Below, piece after piece: positions 14,336-23,133 of a stretch of 64,000 bases of DNA. The notes under the pieces were generated by a model that searched no databases, was not told where the DNA came from, and was given only the letters and a program-made list of their open reading frames with translations. Numbering within the stretch: position 1 is the first letter of the stretch; every line of letters starts with the position of its first letter. Source of the stretch: Companilactobacillus jidongensis (GTDB lineage Bacteria; Bacillota; Bacilli; Lactobacillales; Lactobacillaceae); NCBI RefSeq assembly GCF_003946575.1, contig NZ_RHOP01000007.1:1-64000 (forward strand), given 5' to 3'. Position numbers and translations under genes: made by a program.

Positions 14336-16579
14336 ATGAAGCGGATATTTGAAGTTGACCCCTGGAATATCGTCACACATAAGCTAAACAAGGATGACAA
14401 ACGTCTACAAGAAAGTATGACCAGTCTTGGTAATGGCTACATGGGGATGCGTGGCAACTTTGAAGAAGACTACACAGGTGACAGCCTTCCAGGAACATAT
14501 CTCGCTGGGGTTTGGTATCCCGACAAGACACGTGTTGGTTGGTGGAAGAATGGCTATCCTAAGTATTTTGGAAAAGTCATCAATGCAGTCAACTTTATAA
14601 AAATCAACTTTTTGATCAATGGTTCAAAATTAGATTTGGGCAAAGATCAGATTAGTGATTTCAAATTAGATTTGAATATGAAAAATGCAGTTTTAACAAG
14701 ATCATTTATCGTAACAAAAGATGGCGCCAAAGTTGAATTCAAGTTTGAAAGATTTCTGAGTGTGGCTCAAAAAGAGTTATCAGTTCAGAAAGTCAGTTTT
14801 AAGAATTTGTCAGATAAGAGTGTTGAAGTCAAAGCAATTTCGTCATTGGATTCTAATGTTGTCAATGAGGATTCTAATTATGACGAACATTTCTGGAATG
14901 TCTTGGATATTGACGAGAATAGTTTGGTTGCCGAAACCAAATCTAATGACTTTGGAACTCCAAGATTTACTTCAGGGATGGAAATGTGTCACGTTACAGT
15001 TATGGAAAAAGTTGATTCAACTGTAAGTGATTCAGAAACAAGTGAAACTTTTAAAATCGATCTTGAATCAGATGAAGTCGCAATTTTAGAGAAACGTGTC
15101 ATTGTGGTTACTTCACGTGATTATGATTCAACTGCGGCTTTGACAGATGCCATGAGCAAACTAGCAAATGATGTCACAACACAATCTTATGATGAATTAT
15201 TAACATCGCATCAGAATATTTGGGCAGAACGCTGGAACAAGTCTGACGTTAAAATCCAAGGTGACGATGAATCACAACAAGGCATGCGTTTTAACTTGTT
15301 TGGACTATTCACTACATATTACGGTGAAGATGCCCGCTTGAACATTGGTCCTAAGGGCTTTACTGGTGAAAAATACGGTGGAGCAACTTATTGGGATACT
15401 GAAGCTTTCTGTGTCCCAGTTTATCTGGGAATTACTAAGCCTGAGGTTACTCGTAACTTGTTGATGTACAGGTATAAGCAATTAGACGGCGCCTTCGTTA
15501 ATGCCAAGGAACAAGGGCTCAAGGGTGCATTGTTCCCAATGGTAACGTTCAATGGTATCGAATGTCACAACGAGTGGGAAATTACCTTTGAAGAGATTCA
15601 CCGTAATGGTGATATTGCTTTTGCAATTTATAATTACACTCGATATACAGGTGACAAATCATTTGTTCTCAATGAAGGTAGCGAGATCTTAACTGAAATC
15701 AGTCGCTTCTGGGCTGACCGTGTACACTTCAGCAAGCGTAATAATCAATATATGATCCATGGTGTTACAGGTCCTGATGAATATGAGAACAATGTCGATA
15801 ATAATTGGGATACTAACTTGTTGGCCAGATGGACCCTGGAATATACACTCAGAATTCTAAAAGAAGTGTCAGTTGAGCAAGCTAAAAAATTGAATGTTTC
15901 GGATGAAGAACGTGCTAAGTGGCAAGATATTGTAGACAAAATGTACATGCCATATGATCAAGGATTGAATATTTTTGTTCAGCATGATGGATTTTTGGAT
16001 AAAGATCTTGAACCAGTTAGTTCGATCCCGAAGAATCAATTACCAATCAATCAACATTGGTCATGGGACAAAATTCTACGCTCGCCTTACATTAAGCAGG
16101 GCGACGTCCTGCAAGGTATCTGGGATTTCATTGAAGATTTCACACCGGAAGAGAAGAAAGCTAACTTTGATTTCTATGAACCATTAACAGTTCATGAGTC
16201 AAGTCTTTCACCTGCAATTCATTCTGTGCTAGCAGCCGACCTTCATTATGAGGATAAAGCAGTTGAATTCTACGAAAGAACCGCTAGACTGGACTTAGAT
16301 AACTATAATAATGATACAGCTGACGGACTGCATGTTACTGCAATGACCGGTGGCTGGTTGGCAATAGTTCAAGGCTTTGCTGGCATGAGAGTTCATGTCG
16401 ATGGAGTTCTGAGTTACAAGCCATTCCTGCCTAAGAAATGGGACAGTTATTCATTCAGACAAGTCTTCAGAGATCGAGTTATCGAAGTGAGTGTTGATAA
16501 GAATGGTTCTGACATTAAGTTGATTTCAGGCAGTCCACTTGATATTGAAGTTAATGGCAAGCCGGTTACACTTAACTAG
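14336..16579 (+). CDS. mapA: Maltose phosphorylase (GH65)
   Basis: 747 residues, the normal GH65 length. It phosphorolyses maltose to glucose and beta-glucose-1-phosphate with inversion, saving one ATP. The general acid is Glu482 in GPDEYENNV, equivalent to Glu487 of the Lactobacillus brevis enzyme. The N-terminal beta-sandwich (about 1-270) precedes the (alpha/alpha)6 barrel (about 310-670). The chosen ATG follows AGGAGG by 8 bases; a second ATG four bases earlier is out of frame. With pgmB downstream, the pathway to glucose-6-phosphate is complete. Trehalose or kojibiose phosphorylase are related alternatives, less likely in this context. Confidence 0.93.
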   Translation: MKRIFEVDPWNIVTHKLNKDDKRLQESMTSLGNGYMGMRGNFEEDYTGDSLPGTYLAGVWYPDKTRVGWWKNGYPKYFGKVINAVNFIKINFLINGSKLDLGKDQISDFKLDLNMKNAVLTRSFIVTKDGAKVEFKFERFLSVAQKELSVQKVSFKNLSDKSVEVKAISSLDSNVVNEDSNYDEHFWNVLDIDENSLVAETKSNDFGTPRFTSGMEMCHVTVMEKVDSTVSDSETSETFKIDLESDEVAILEKRVIVVTSRDYDSTAALTDAMSKLANDVTTQSYDELLTSHQNIWAERWNKSDVKIQGDDESQQGMRFNLFGLFTTYYGEDARLNIGPKGFTGEKYGGATYWDTEAFCVPVYLGITKPEVTRNLLMYRYKQLDGAFVNAKEQGLKGALFPMVTFNGIECHNEWEITFEEIHRNGDIAFAIYNYTRYTGDKSFVLNEGSEILTEISRFWADRVHFSKRNNQYMIHGVTGPDEYENNVDNNWDTNLLARWTLEYTLRILKEVSVEQAKKLNVSDEERAKWQDIVDKMYMPYDQGLNIFVQHDGFLDKDLEPVSSIPKNQLPINQHWSWDKILRSPYIKQGDVLQGIWDFIEDFTPEEKKANFDFYEPLTVHESSLSPAIHSVLAADLHYEDKAVEFYERTARLDLDNYNNDTADGLHVTAMTGGWLAIVQGFAGMRVHVDGVLSYKPFLPKKWDSYSFRQVFRDRVIEVSVDKNGSDIKLISGSPLDIEVNGKPVTLN

Positions 16580-16600
16580 CTACAAACAAAATTAAATTGA

Positions 16601-16635
16601 GGGCTGAGGCAAATTATTTGTCTTGGTCTTTTTTT
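16601..16635 (+). terminator. G-U-rich terminator between mapA and pgmB
   Basis: GGGCTGAGGCAAA (16601-16613) pairs over 13 positions with TTTGTCTTGGTCT (16617-16629) if G-U wobbles are allowed, with a TTA loop and a T-run. As DNA the palindrome is poor, but as RNA it is a continuous stem. Confidence 0.65.
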
Positions 16636-16652
16636 ATAAAATGGGAGTGTAT

Positions 16653-17342
16653 ATGATGGTTAAATTTGAACAAATCAAAGGTTTTGTATTCGATTTAGAT
16701 GGAGTAATCGCTGATACGTCAGTCTATCATGGTAAGGCCTGGCATCAATTAGCTGATGAATTGGGAGTTACTTGGACTGAGCAATTAGGTAATGATCTAA
16801 AGGGTGTCAGTCGTATGGATTCGCTTGAACTGATCCTAAAAGCTGGTGGCAAGGAAAATGATTATACATTAGAAGAAAAAGAAAAGTATGCGGCAGAAAA
16901 AAATACTAATTATCTTAATCTGTTAAAGGATATGGATAAAACTGCAATTTTGCCAGGGATGGCTGACTTTATTAAGAGTCTTGAAGAACATGACTATAAG
17001 TTGTCGCTTGCTTCCGCTTCAAAGAATTCACCTTTGGTTCTCAAACAACTGGGATTAGCACAATACTTCAAGGAACGTATCGATCCATCAACTTTGAAAC
17101 ACGGTAAACCAGATCCAGAAATTTTTGCTCGTGGTGCTAAAGTATTAGGCCTGAAACCTGAAGAATGTATTGGTCTTGAAGATGCATCTGCTGGAGTTAA
17201 ATCCATCAACGGTGCTGGTGAACTATCTGTTGGTATTGGGGACCCAGAAATCCTACATGAGGCAGATATTAACTTTATCGATACATCACAAGTTACATTG
17301 GATAACATAAAAAAAGCCATGGACGTAATGGAAATGAGCTAA
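16653..17342 (+). CDS. pgmB: Beta-phosphoglucomutase (HAD family)
   Basis: 229 residues. It converts beta-glucose-1-phosphate from maltose phosphorolysis into glucose-6-phosphate. The HAD nucleophile motif DLDGVIADT gives Asp14 and general acid Asp16; the helical cap (about 23-95) has KGVSR, which contacts substrate in the Lactococcus enzyme; SASKNS, KPDPEIF and GLEDASAGV are the later HAD motifs. GGGAG lies 5 bases before this ATG and 8 before the next in-frame ATG at 16656, so either could be used. Confidence 0.93.
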   Translation: MMVKFEQIKGFVFDLDGVIADTSVYHGKAWHQLADELGVTWTEQLGNDLKGVSRMDSLELILKAGGKENDYTLEEKEKYAAEKNTNYLNLLKDMDKTAILPGMADFIKSLEEHDYKLSLASASKNSPLVLKQLGLAQYFKERIDPSTLKHGKPDPEIFARGAKVLGLKPEECIGLEDASAGVKSINGAGELSVGIGDPEILHEADINFIDTSQVTLDNIKKAMDVMEMS

Positions 17343-17358
17343 ATTTGGAGTGTTGGGG

Positions 17359-18348
17359 ATGCCAGTAACTAGAACTGAGTTTGGTCAAGTTGATGGTGAG
17401 GATGTCTATAAATATACGATTGAGAATTCTAACAAAACTCGAATCAGTATTTTGACATATGCGGCAACTTGGCAGAATTTTGAAGTGTATGAAGATGGAG
17501 AATATCATTCTCTTATTTCACATTTTGACGACTTACAGAGTTATATCAAAACGCCATTTCAGGTGGGTAAGACGGTTGGACGTGTGGCTGGTCGCATTGG
17601 TAAAGCTAAATTTATGATCAATGGCAAGACGTATCAGCTGACGCCTAATAATCAATCTAACCTTATGCATGGCGGGGATAATGGAATTCAAACAAAAAAT
17701 TTTAATAGTTCAATTGACGAAGCACATAATTCGGTTTCTTTATCATTGATCATTAAATCTAAAGATGATGATTTTCCAGGTAATATTGATTTAATGATTA
17801 CTTATTTTTTGAGTGATCATGACGAAGTATCGATCAATTACACAGCTGTGAGTGATGCAGATACGTTGTTTAATCCAACTTGTCATATTTACTTTGATTT
17901 GGGTGAATTTTCAATAATGAAGGACAATCTGCAAATAGCTTCGGATGATTATTTAGATGTTGATGATGAAAAGGTTCCCACAGGTTCTTTGATTCCCGTA
18001 GATAAGGCATTTGATTTTAGAAAAGGGCAAATTATTGAAAACGCTTTATGTAATTTGGAAAAGCAAAATGGTAAACTAGAATTCGATGATACATTTGTGA
18101 CCCATGGTGATCGGGTAGCAACATTGTCATCTGGAAGACGGTCGATCGACTTATATTCTGATCGTAATGGGTTAGTTATCTTTACAGCTAACCCGACAGG
18201 CAAAAAAACACCGCATCAATATAGTGGACTGGCCATGGAATTGCAGACCTTGCCAGATGCGGTCAACCATAGTGATTTTGGAAATATTATTTTGCGGAAG
18301 AATCAAAAGGCTTCCTACACTAATAAATATCAGTATAGGAAGTTATAG
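17359..18348 (+). CDS. galM: Aldose 1-epimerase (mutarotase)
   Basis: 329 residues from the ATG at 17359, 8 bases after GGAG; a GTG three codons earlier overlaps that site. It interconverts alpha and beta anomers of glucose or galactose in the cytoplasm. The GRVAGRIGKAKF segment (about 74-85), SNLMHGG with a catalytic-type His, and NPTCHIYFDL with the second His are the mutarotase signatures. In the maltose locus it would equilibrate glucose released by the phosphorylase for glucokinase. It is a divergent member, so substrate is uncertain. Confidence 0.85.
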   Translation: MPVTRTEFGQVDGEDVYKYTIENSNKTRISILTYAATWQNFEVYEDGEYHSLISHFDDLQSYIKTPFQVGKTVGRVAGRIGKAKFMINGKTYQLTPNNQSNLMHGGDNGIQTKNFNSSIDEAHNSVSLSLIIKSKDDDFPGNIDLMITYFLSDHDEVSINYTAVSDADTLFNPTCHIYFDLGEFSIMKDNLQIASDDYLDVDDEKVPTGSLIPVDKAFDFRKGQIIENALCNLEKQNGKLEFDDTFVTHGDRVATLSSGRRSIDLYSDRNGLVIFTANPTGKKTPHQYSGLAMELQTLPDAVNHSDFGNIILRKNQKASYTNKYQYRKL

Positions 18349-18358
18349 GGGGATTTTT

Positions 18359-18742
18359 ATGAAAATTGAACATGTAGGTTTATTTGTTAAAGATATTGAG
18401 AAGACAGTGAAATTTTATGAAACGTATTTTGATGCCAAATCATCAGGAAAATATCATAATCCAGTTTCGACTTTTTCATCACGATTCTTAAGCTTTCCTG
18501 ATGGAGCACGACTAGAAGTATGTAATAGAGATGACATGAATCCACATCGCACAAGCGGATTTCCTTTAGGCTATATGCATATTGGATTCTCCCTTGGTTC
18601 CAAGGAGGCCGTTGATGCATTGACGGCCAGAATTGAAACCGATGGATATCGTCACTTAAGTGGTCCACGGACTACGGGTGATGGATATTACGAGAGTGTC
18701 GTCTGTGACCCCGAAGGTAATCAGATTGAATTGACAGTATAA
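18359..18742 (+). CDS. VOC (glyoxalase/bleomycin resistance fold) family protein
   Basis: 127 residues from the ATG after AGGGGG. Two beta-alpha-beta-beta-beta modules are visible: IEHVGLFVKDIEKTVKFYETYF at the start and DPEGNQIELTV at the end, with metal-ligand-type His4 and Glu124. This is the glyoxalase-like fold; the reaction cannot be assigned. It is 10 bases downstream of galM and followed by a strong terminator, so it is the last gene of this unit. A sugar-epimerisation or methylglyoxal detoxification role is possible but speculative. Confidence 0.8.
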   Translation: MKIEHVGLFVKDIEKTVKFYETYFDAKSSGKYHNPVSTFSSRFLSFPDGARLEVCNRDDMNPHRTSGFPLGYMHIGFSLGSKEAVDALTARIETDGYRHLSGPRTTGDGYYESVVCDPEGNQIELTV

Positions 18743-18744
18743 TT

Positions 18745-18790
18745 AATAAGACAGCTATTTTATATGAATAGCTGTCTTATTTTGATTTTA
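18745..18790. terminator. Intrinsic terminator ending the maltose locus
   Basis: AATAAGACAGCTATT (18745-18759) and AATAGCTGTCTTATT (18767-18781) form a perfect 15-bp stem followed by T-rich sequence. Confidence 0.9.
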
Positions 18791-18938
18791 TGGTAATAAT
18801 AATTTTACTTTTTGAACATAAAATAAAAAATTATTATATTTCTTTATGACCATTGTAAATACTACGTTGGCTCTGATAATATTGAAGTGAAACTTAATTA
18901 GTTATTTGAAATTACTAAATAAATACTGGGGGATAATC

Positions 18939-19862
18939 GTGAAAAAATCTATCTTAGCAATAACCGCTGCATTAATTGGATGTACTCTTACAAGTATTAA
19001 TGTGGTTGAGGCTTCTGAGAAGACATATACATTTGAGGCTACCGAAACAATATTTATGAAGAGTGATTCTCCTGAGGTAGCTGTATATAAAATGGAAAAC
19101 GGGAAAATCGTCAAGACTAATGACAAAGAAGAAATATACGATACTAAAGGTACACCTAAAAACTGGCGAGCTAATTCAGTAAACGTTAATGGTAAAGATT
19201 GGTGGCAAGTTTCTGAGAATGAATATTTTAGTACCAAAAATTCAGAAAAACTTGATGCAAGTAATGTGCCAAATCAAAATGATAATGAGATTAAATATGC
19301 AAACTATACACCAGATTTGCCCAATTATGATGGAAAAGACATTGTCTTAATTGCAGCTGATCCAAAGTCGGATAATATGACAGTTGATTTATATAAAAAT
19401 GTGAACGGTAAGTTGGTCAATACTGGCAAGAGCGTGAATTCTGCCAAGGGTTTCTCAGCACAATATTGGAAGGCCAACAAAGTTAATATTGATGGCAAAG
19501 ATTGCTGGCAAGTAGGCGATAATTTATATTTCAATTCATCACAAGTTGAAGAATTGAATACACAGCGTAATAATGTTTCAAATATTACGAACTATGGAAA
19601 TTATTCTGATGGTGATACAGATTCAAATGCTGTTAATACAACCTTCGTATACAGTAGCAAAGGTGATACAGTGCCAGTCATGGAACTTCAAAAAGACGGT
19701 TCATTTACACAACTAGCAGATCGTGCGTTGAAAGTGAATACCAATTGGAAAATTGATAATATCAGAAATTATAATGGTAAAATCTATGCTCGTGTTGCTA
19801 CAAATGAATGGATAAATGTGACGGACCATGCAAGTCAAAATGATGGTAACTATATAAATTAA
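18939..19862 (+). CDS. Secreted protein with three S-layer-type (SLAP) modules
   Basis: 307 residues from GTG at 18939 (GGGGGA upstream). The signal peptide (KKSILAITAALIGCTLTSINVVEAS) probably ends at about residue 27. Three repeats of about 80-90 residues follow, each ending in a segment like NVNGKDWWQVSENEYF, NIDGKDCWQVGDNLYF or YNGKIYARVATNEWIN. These resemble the SLAP domain that binds lactobacillar S-layer proteins to wall polymers. There is no catalytic domain and no LPXTG anchor, so it is probably a non-covalently bound surface protein. It is a lone relative of the cluster at 58-64 kb. No clear terminator follows. Confidence 0.8.
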   Translation: MKKSILAITAALIGCTLTSINVVEASEKTYTFEATETIFMKSDSPEVAVYKMENGKIVKTNDKEEIYDTKGTPKNWRANSVNVNGKDWWQVSENEYFSTKNSEKLDASNVPNQNDNEIKYANYTPDLPNYDGKDIVLIAADPKSDNMTVDLYKNVNGKLVNTGKSVNSAKGFSAQYWKANKVNIDGKDCWQVGDNLYFNSSQVEELNTQRNNVSNITNYGNYSDGDTDSNAVNTTFVYSSKGDTVPVMELQKDGSFTQLADRALKVNTNWKIDNIRNYNGKIYARVATNEWINVTDHASQNDGNYIN

Positions 19863-19878
19863 AATTCAAACAAGGTGT

Positions 19879-20778
19879 TTATTTTTGTGAAGAAAGATAT
19901 TTAGATAATTTTAACCAAAATTCTTCAACATCAGTTCCCGGTATCTTTGCACTTAAGATTCCATAGGGGACTTTAATATCAGTTTCAAGTGGAATAGTAA
20001 CTAGATTAGGATGGATCCTCTTCCAAGGCGTTAATGTAATCATGGCAATATTTTGTTCAACTGTTTGATTAAAAACATTCATATCATATCTGCCGGATGT
20101 TTCAATAACTTTGATTTTAGAATAATTGGAATTTATTATTTTTCTAAGCTGATCGTTTTTCTCACTTATTCCCAAGGGTACGCTAAGTAGAGTTTTTCCA
20201 GATAGATTAGATAATTTTATTTTGCTTAATCTTGCCAAGGCATTATCACTTCTAACTGCAATTCCAAAGTTGTATTGGCCTAATTGAATGGCATTGAATG
20301 ATTGCTGCAATGTTGTGTTATCAAATGTTCCAACAATTAGATCACAGTTTCTGCCAAGCATTGCATATTCTCTATTATTTGAATTTAGATCTTCCTGTAG
20401 CTGGACAATTCGGATTTGAAAATCTGACATTGATCCAGCTATTTTTTTCCAAATTTCTATGAATGATTCTGATGGGTGAAGGATTGATGTCCCCACGGTA
20501 ATGATTTTTTGATTTGAAATACCAGCTTTTCTGGTCTCGTTAATTGCGGTGTCTAACAATTTTAAAATTTGTTTAACGTATGGTTGAAATTTTTCACCTT
20601 CTATAGTTAGAGTAGTTCCAGTAGGAGTACGAACAAATAGTTTTATGTTCAATTCATTTTCTAGCTTATTTATTTGTTTCATTACAGCGGTTCCTGAAAT
20701 AAAACTCTGTTCGCCAGCCTTAGTAAAACTTCCATATTCAGACACTCTTAAAAATGTTTGTAATTGTGATATATCCAT
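19879..20778 (-). CDS. LysR-family transcriptional regulator
   Basis: 299 residues. The N-terminal winged helix-turn-helix (residues 1-60; MDISQLQTFLRVSEYGSFTKAGEQ) and a two-lobed substrate-binding-like domain (about 90-299) are typical of the family. AGGAG precedes the ATG. It is transcribed divergently from a four-gene operon, the classic arrangement in which a LysR protein controls the neighbouring genes and itself. Two perfect inverted repeats lie in the 136-base gap. The inducer is unknown. Confidence 0.9.
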   Translation of the reverse strand: MDISQLQTFLRVSEYGSFTKAGEQSFISGTAVMKQINKLENELNIKLFVRTPTGTTLTIEGEKFQPYVKQILKLLDTAINETRKAGISNQKIITVGTSILHPSESFIEIWKKIAGSMSDFQIRIVQLQEDLNSNNREYAMLGRNCDLIVGTFDNTTLQQSFNAIQLGQYNFGIAVRSDNALARLSKIKLSNLSGKTLLSVPLGISEKNDQLRKIINSNYSKIKVIETSGRYDMNVFNQTVEQNIAMITLTPWKRIHPNLVTIPLETDIKVPYGILSAKIPGTDVEEFWLKLSKYLSSQK

Positions 20779-20797
20779 TATTATTAATCTCCTATTT

Positions 20798-20815
20798 CAA
20801 TAGTATAAACTATTG
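20798..20815. promoter_or_regulatory. Inverted repeat near the LysR gene start
   Basis: CAATAGT-ATAA-ACTATTG is a perfect 7-4-7 palindrome located 20 bases upstream of the regulator start codon. It is a candidate autoregulatory site. Confidence 0.6.
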
Positions 20816-20871
20816 GTTAATGCTGTATCAATTATAGAGTTCTTCTAATTAATTGATTTCTATTTATACTT

Positions 20872-20895
20872 AAGTTTGTAATCAAGTACAAACTT
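20872..20895. promoter_or_regulatory. Inverted repeat operator before the NAD(P)-binding operon
   Basis: AAGTTTGTA (20872-20880), spacer ATCAAG, TACAAACTT (20887-20895): a perfect 9-6-9 palindrome ending 19 bases before the start codon of the divergent operon. It overlaps the expected promoter and early transcribed region, so it could be bound by the LysR protein or by another dimeric repressor. Confidence 0.65.
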
Positions 20896-20914
20896 TGAAT
20901 TTTAGGGAGATTAA

Positions 20915-21553
20915 ATGAAAAAAATAATTTTATTAGGTGCTACAAGCAATATTTCGAAATATTTAATTCCAATGTTATTAAATGAAACAAATTATGAAAT
21001 TACTTTATTTGCTAGAGCTGCGAATTCAAGATTATCTAAGTATTCAGACAAACCGCGCATTACATTAACTGATGGTGATTGGAATGATCAGCTAGTTTTG
21101 AATGATGCTATTTCAGGAAACGATATTGTTTATTTAGCAACGGGTCATTTTATTGATGCAAATCAAAATGTTATTCAAGCAATGAAAAATAATAACGTAA
21201 AAAGATTGATTGTTGCTGGTGGATTAGGAATCTATGATGAAGTCACTGGTAAATTTGGAAAATGGAATGCACAAATGATGGGTAATTACACAATCATAAA
21301 ACAGGCTGCTGCCGTTATTGATAAGAGTGATTTGGAATATACGTTTTTAAGAATGAGCTGGTTGTACAACCAGGATGATAATTTTAAATACCAAATTGTA
21401 CCAAAAGGTCAACCGATTAAGGGGACGCAGGTAACTCGTCAGGCGATTGCCAAATTGGTTACAGACATAGTAAAAAATCCTAATTTGTACAAATATCAAA
21501 GTATTGGTGTTGTTGAGCCGAATACTGAATGGGATAAACCCTCATTTTACTAG
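20915..21553 (+). CDS. NAD(P)-binding Rossmann protein (NmrA/atypical SDR type), copy 1
   Basis: 212 residues. The nucleotide-binding motif is at the N-terminus (IILLGATSNISKYLIP), with DIVYLATGHF and VKRLIVAGGLGIYDE as later SDR-like strands; the usual YxxxK pair is replaced by a diverged region around residues 110-140. This is the NmrA/SDR_a5 type of NAD(P)H-dependent reductase or sensor. A paralogue with the same architecture is the fourth gene of this operon. The substrate is unknown. The ribosome site is AGGGAG. Confidence 0.82.
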   Translation: MKKIILLGATSNISKYLIPMLLNETNYEITLFARAANSRLSKYSDKPRITLTDGDWNDQLVLNDAISGNDIVYLATGHFIDANQNVIQAMKNNNVKRLIVAGGLGIYDEVTGKFGKWNAQMMGNYTIIKQAAAVIDKSDLEYTFLRMSWLYNQDDNFKYQIVPKGQPIKGTQVTRQAIAKLVTDIVKNPNLYKYQSIGVVEPNTEWDKPSFY

Positions 21554-21562
21554 GAGGTAATA

Positions 21563-22057
21563 ATGAAAGTAAAAGTTGAATTAGAAAATAGTTATTTACC
21601 TGATAAATATACCAAATACTCTAATCAAAAATTAAGCGGTCAACCGATAGTTTCTTTTCCAATGCGATTATCGGATATTCCGGTAAATACTAAGTGTTTA
21701 GTGATTTCATTGATTGATTACGATGCAATACCAAGAACCGGATTCCCATTTATTCATTGGTTGATCACTGATGTTCCAACAATGGATATAATTCCCGAAG
21801 ATTTCAGTAGATGCTATGATGGACCGCAAGGAAAGAATTCTTGGTATTCACGTTTTTATGATCTTAATGATGAGTATGTTATTAATCATTATGCTGGTCC
21901 GACTCCACCAGATAAACCACATAGATATACCTTGGAAGTTTTTGCATTGAATGATAAAACAAAATTAAATCAGGGCTTTTTCTATAATCAGTTATTGGAT
22001 TCAATTGAAGATAAAATTGTTGCACATTGTAGTATCAAACTTAGAGCTAGAAATTAA
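21563..22057 (+). CDS. PEBP / YbhB-YbcL family protein
   Basis: 164 residues, cytoplasmic (no signal). The phosphatidylethanolamine-binding-protein signatures are present: VISLIDYDAIPRTGFPFIHWLI (conserved Asp-x-Asp and His) and GPTPPDKPHRYTLEVFAL. Bacterial family members bind small ligands of unknown identity and are called Raf kinase inhibitor-like. It begins 9 bases after the first reductase gene, with GGAGG as ribosome site, so it is co-transcribed. Confidence 0.88.
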   Translation: MKVKVELENSYLPDKYTKYSNQKLSGQPIVSFPMRLSDIPVNTKCLVISLIDYDAIPRTGFPFIHWLITDVPTMDIIPEDFSRCYDGPQGKNSWYSRFYDLNDEYVINHYAGPTPPDKPHRYTLEVFALNDKTKLNQGFFYNQLLDSIEDKIVAHCSIKLRARN

Positions 22058-22075
22058 TATAAAAGAGGATGAATT

Positions 22076-22435
22076 ATGAAAACAGTAAATTTAATATTTA
22101 ATGACAAAAAGCTGGAGGCTAATTTTTTTGACAACGATACTTCAATAGCGTTATTGAATAAGTTAACTTTAAAAATATCAATGATTAATTTGTACTCACG
22201 TGAAATGACTTATAGATTTCCAGAGGCACTACCAGCTAAAAAAGCCAAAACTAGTGGATATGAGGTTGGAGATATTGCATATTGGACACCTAGGCATAGT
22301 CTAGTAATATTCTATAAACAAACCGGAGAAATTATTGATAATTTACAAATAGTTGGTCATATAAAATCTGGTGTTGAAATATTCAAATCTCTCGGAAATA
22401 CTGAAATTGAATTTCAATTAAGTGAGGAAGAATAA
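22076..22435 (+). CDS. Cyclophilin-like fold protein
   Basis: 119 residues. The sequence resembles the short prokaryotic cyclophilin-like family (YRFPEALPAK, YEVGDIAYWTPRHSLVIFYKQ, IVGHIKSG). These proteins have the cyclophilin barrel but usually lack prolyl isomerase residues, and their function is unknown. Third gene of the operon, separated by 18 bases from the PEBP gene and directly abutting the next. Confidence 0.75.
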   Translation: MKTVNLIFNDKKLEANFFDNDTSIALLNKLTLKISMINLYSREMTYRFPEALPAKKAKTSGYEVGDIAYWTPRHSLVIFYKQTGEIIDNLQIVGHIKSGVEIFKSLGNTEIEFQLSEEE

Positions 22436-23092
22436 GTGAAAAATATTTTGATATTAGGCGCTAATGGTAAAATTGCCAAAATGGTCGAAAAACGATTGGC
22501 TGGAAATGAAGCTTATAGTCTAACATTGGCGTTGAGGGACGCTAATCGTTTAAATGATTTACAATCATTTAAAAATATAAAAATTGTTGAAGGGGATGTT
22601 TCCAACAGAAAATTTTTAGAACGTGTCATCCCTGAACAAGACATCGTTTATGTGAATTTAAATGGAGACATGGAACGTTTCGCTAGATTAATTGTTGAAG
22701 AAATGGATCTATTCAATATTAAGAAGTTAATTTGGATTACTGGGTCAGGATTATACCATGAGACACTGGATCCGTTTGGTTCCTGGGTTGAGAATCGTGT
22801 TGGTCATTTATCGAAGGAGAATACTCGTCGTGCTGCACGAATAATTGAAACTAGCAATTTGGAATATACAATTATTCGTGCAGCATATATGGTTAATGAG
22901 GATGAAATTAATTATGAATTAACGAGAAAAGGCGAAACTTTTAAAGGAACAATCATATCTAGAACCAGTATTGCTGATTTTGTGGTTAAGGTAATCAATA
23001 ATCCATCTAAATACATGTGTGAGAGTTTTGGCATTAGTGAACCAGGGACTGATAGCATGGAACGAATTAATCAAATTGAAAATGGAATATAA
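22436..23092 (+). CDS. NAD(P)-binding Rossmann protein (NmrA/atypical SDR type), copy 2
   Basis: 218 residues from GTG immediately after the previous stop; GAGGAAG overlaps the end of the upstream gene. The motif ILILGANGKIAKMVEKRL binds the dinucleotide; KLIWITGSGLYHE and IIRAAYM parallel segments in copy 1. The two copies are clearly paralogous but diverged at the sequence level. Reductase or redox-sensing function is inferred. Confidence 0.82.
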   Translation: MKNILILGANGKIAKMVEKRLAGNEAYSLTLALRDANRLNDLQSFKNIKIVEGDVSNRKFLERVIPEQDIVYVNLNGDMERFARLIVEEMDLFNIKKLIWITGSGLYHETLDPFGSWVENRVGHLSKENTRRAARIIETSNLEYTIIRAAYMVNEDEINYELTRKGETFKGTIISRTSIADFVVKVINNPSKYMCESFGISEPGTDSMERINQIENGI

Positions 23093-23096
23093 AAAG

Positions 23097-23128
23097 GACC
23101 TAGATAATAAAATTTATCTAAGTCTTTA
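23097..23128. terminator. Short imperfect terminator between convergent genes
   Basis: GACCTAGATAA (23097-23107) and TTATCTAAGTC (23114-23124) pair with one mismatch, with A residues before and T residues after. It serves the operon on the left and the minus-strand peptidase gene. Confidence 0.65.
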
Positions 23129-23133
23129 TGGCT

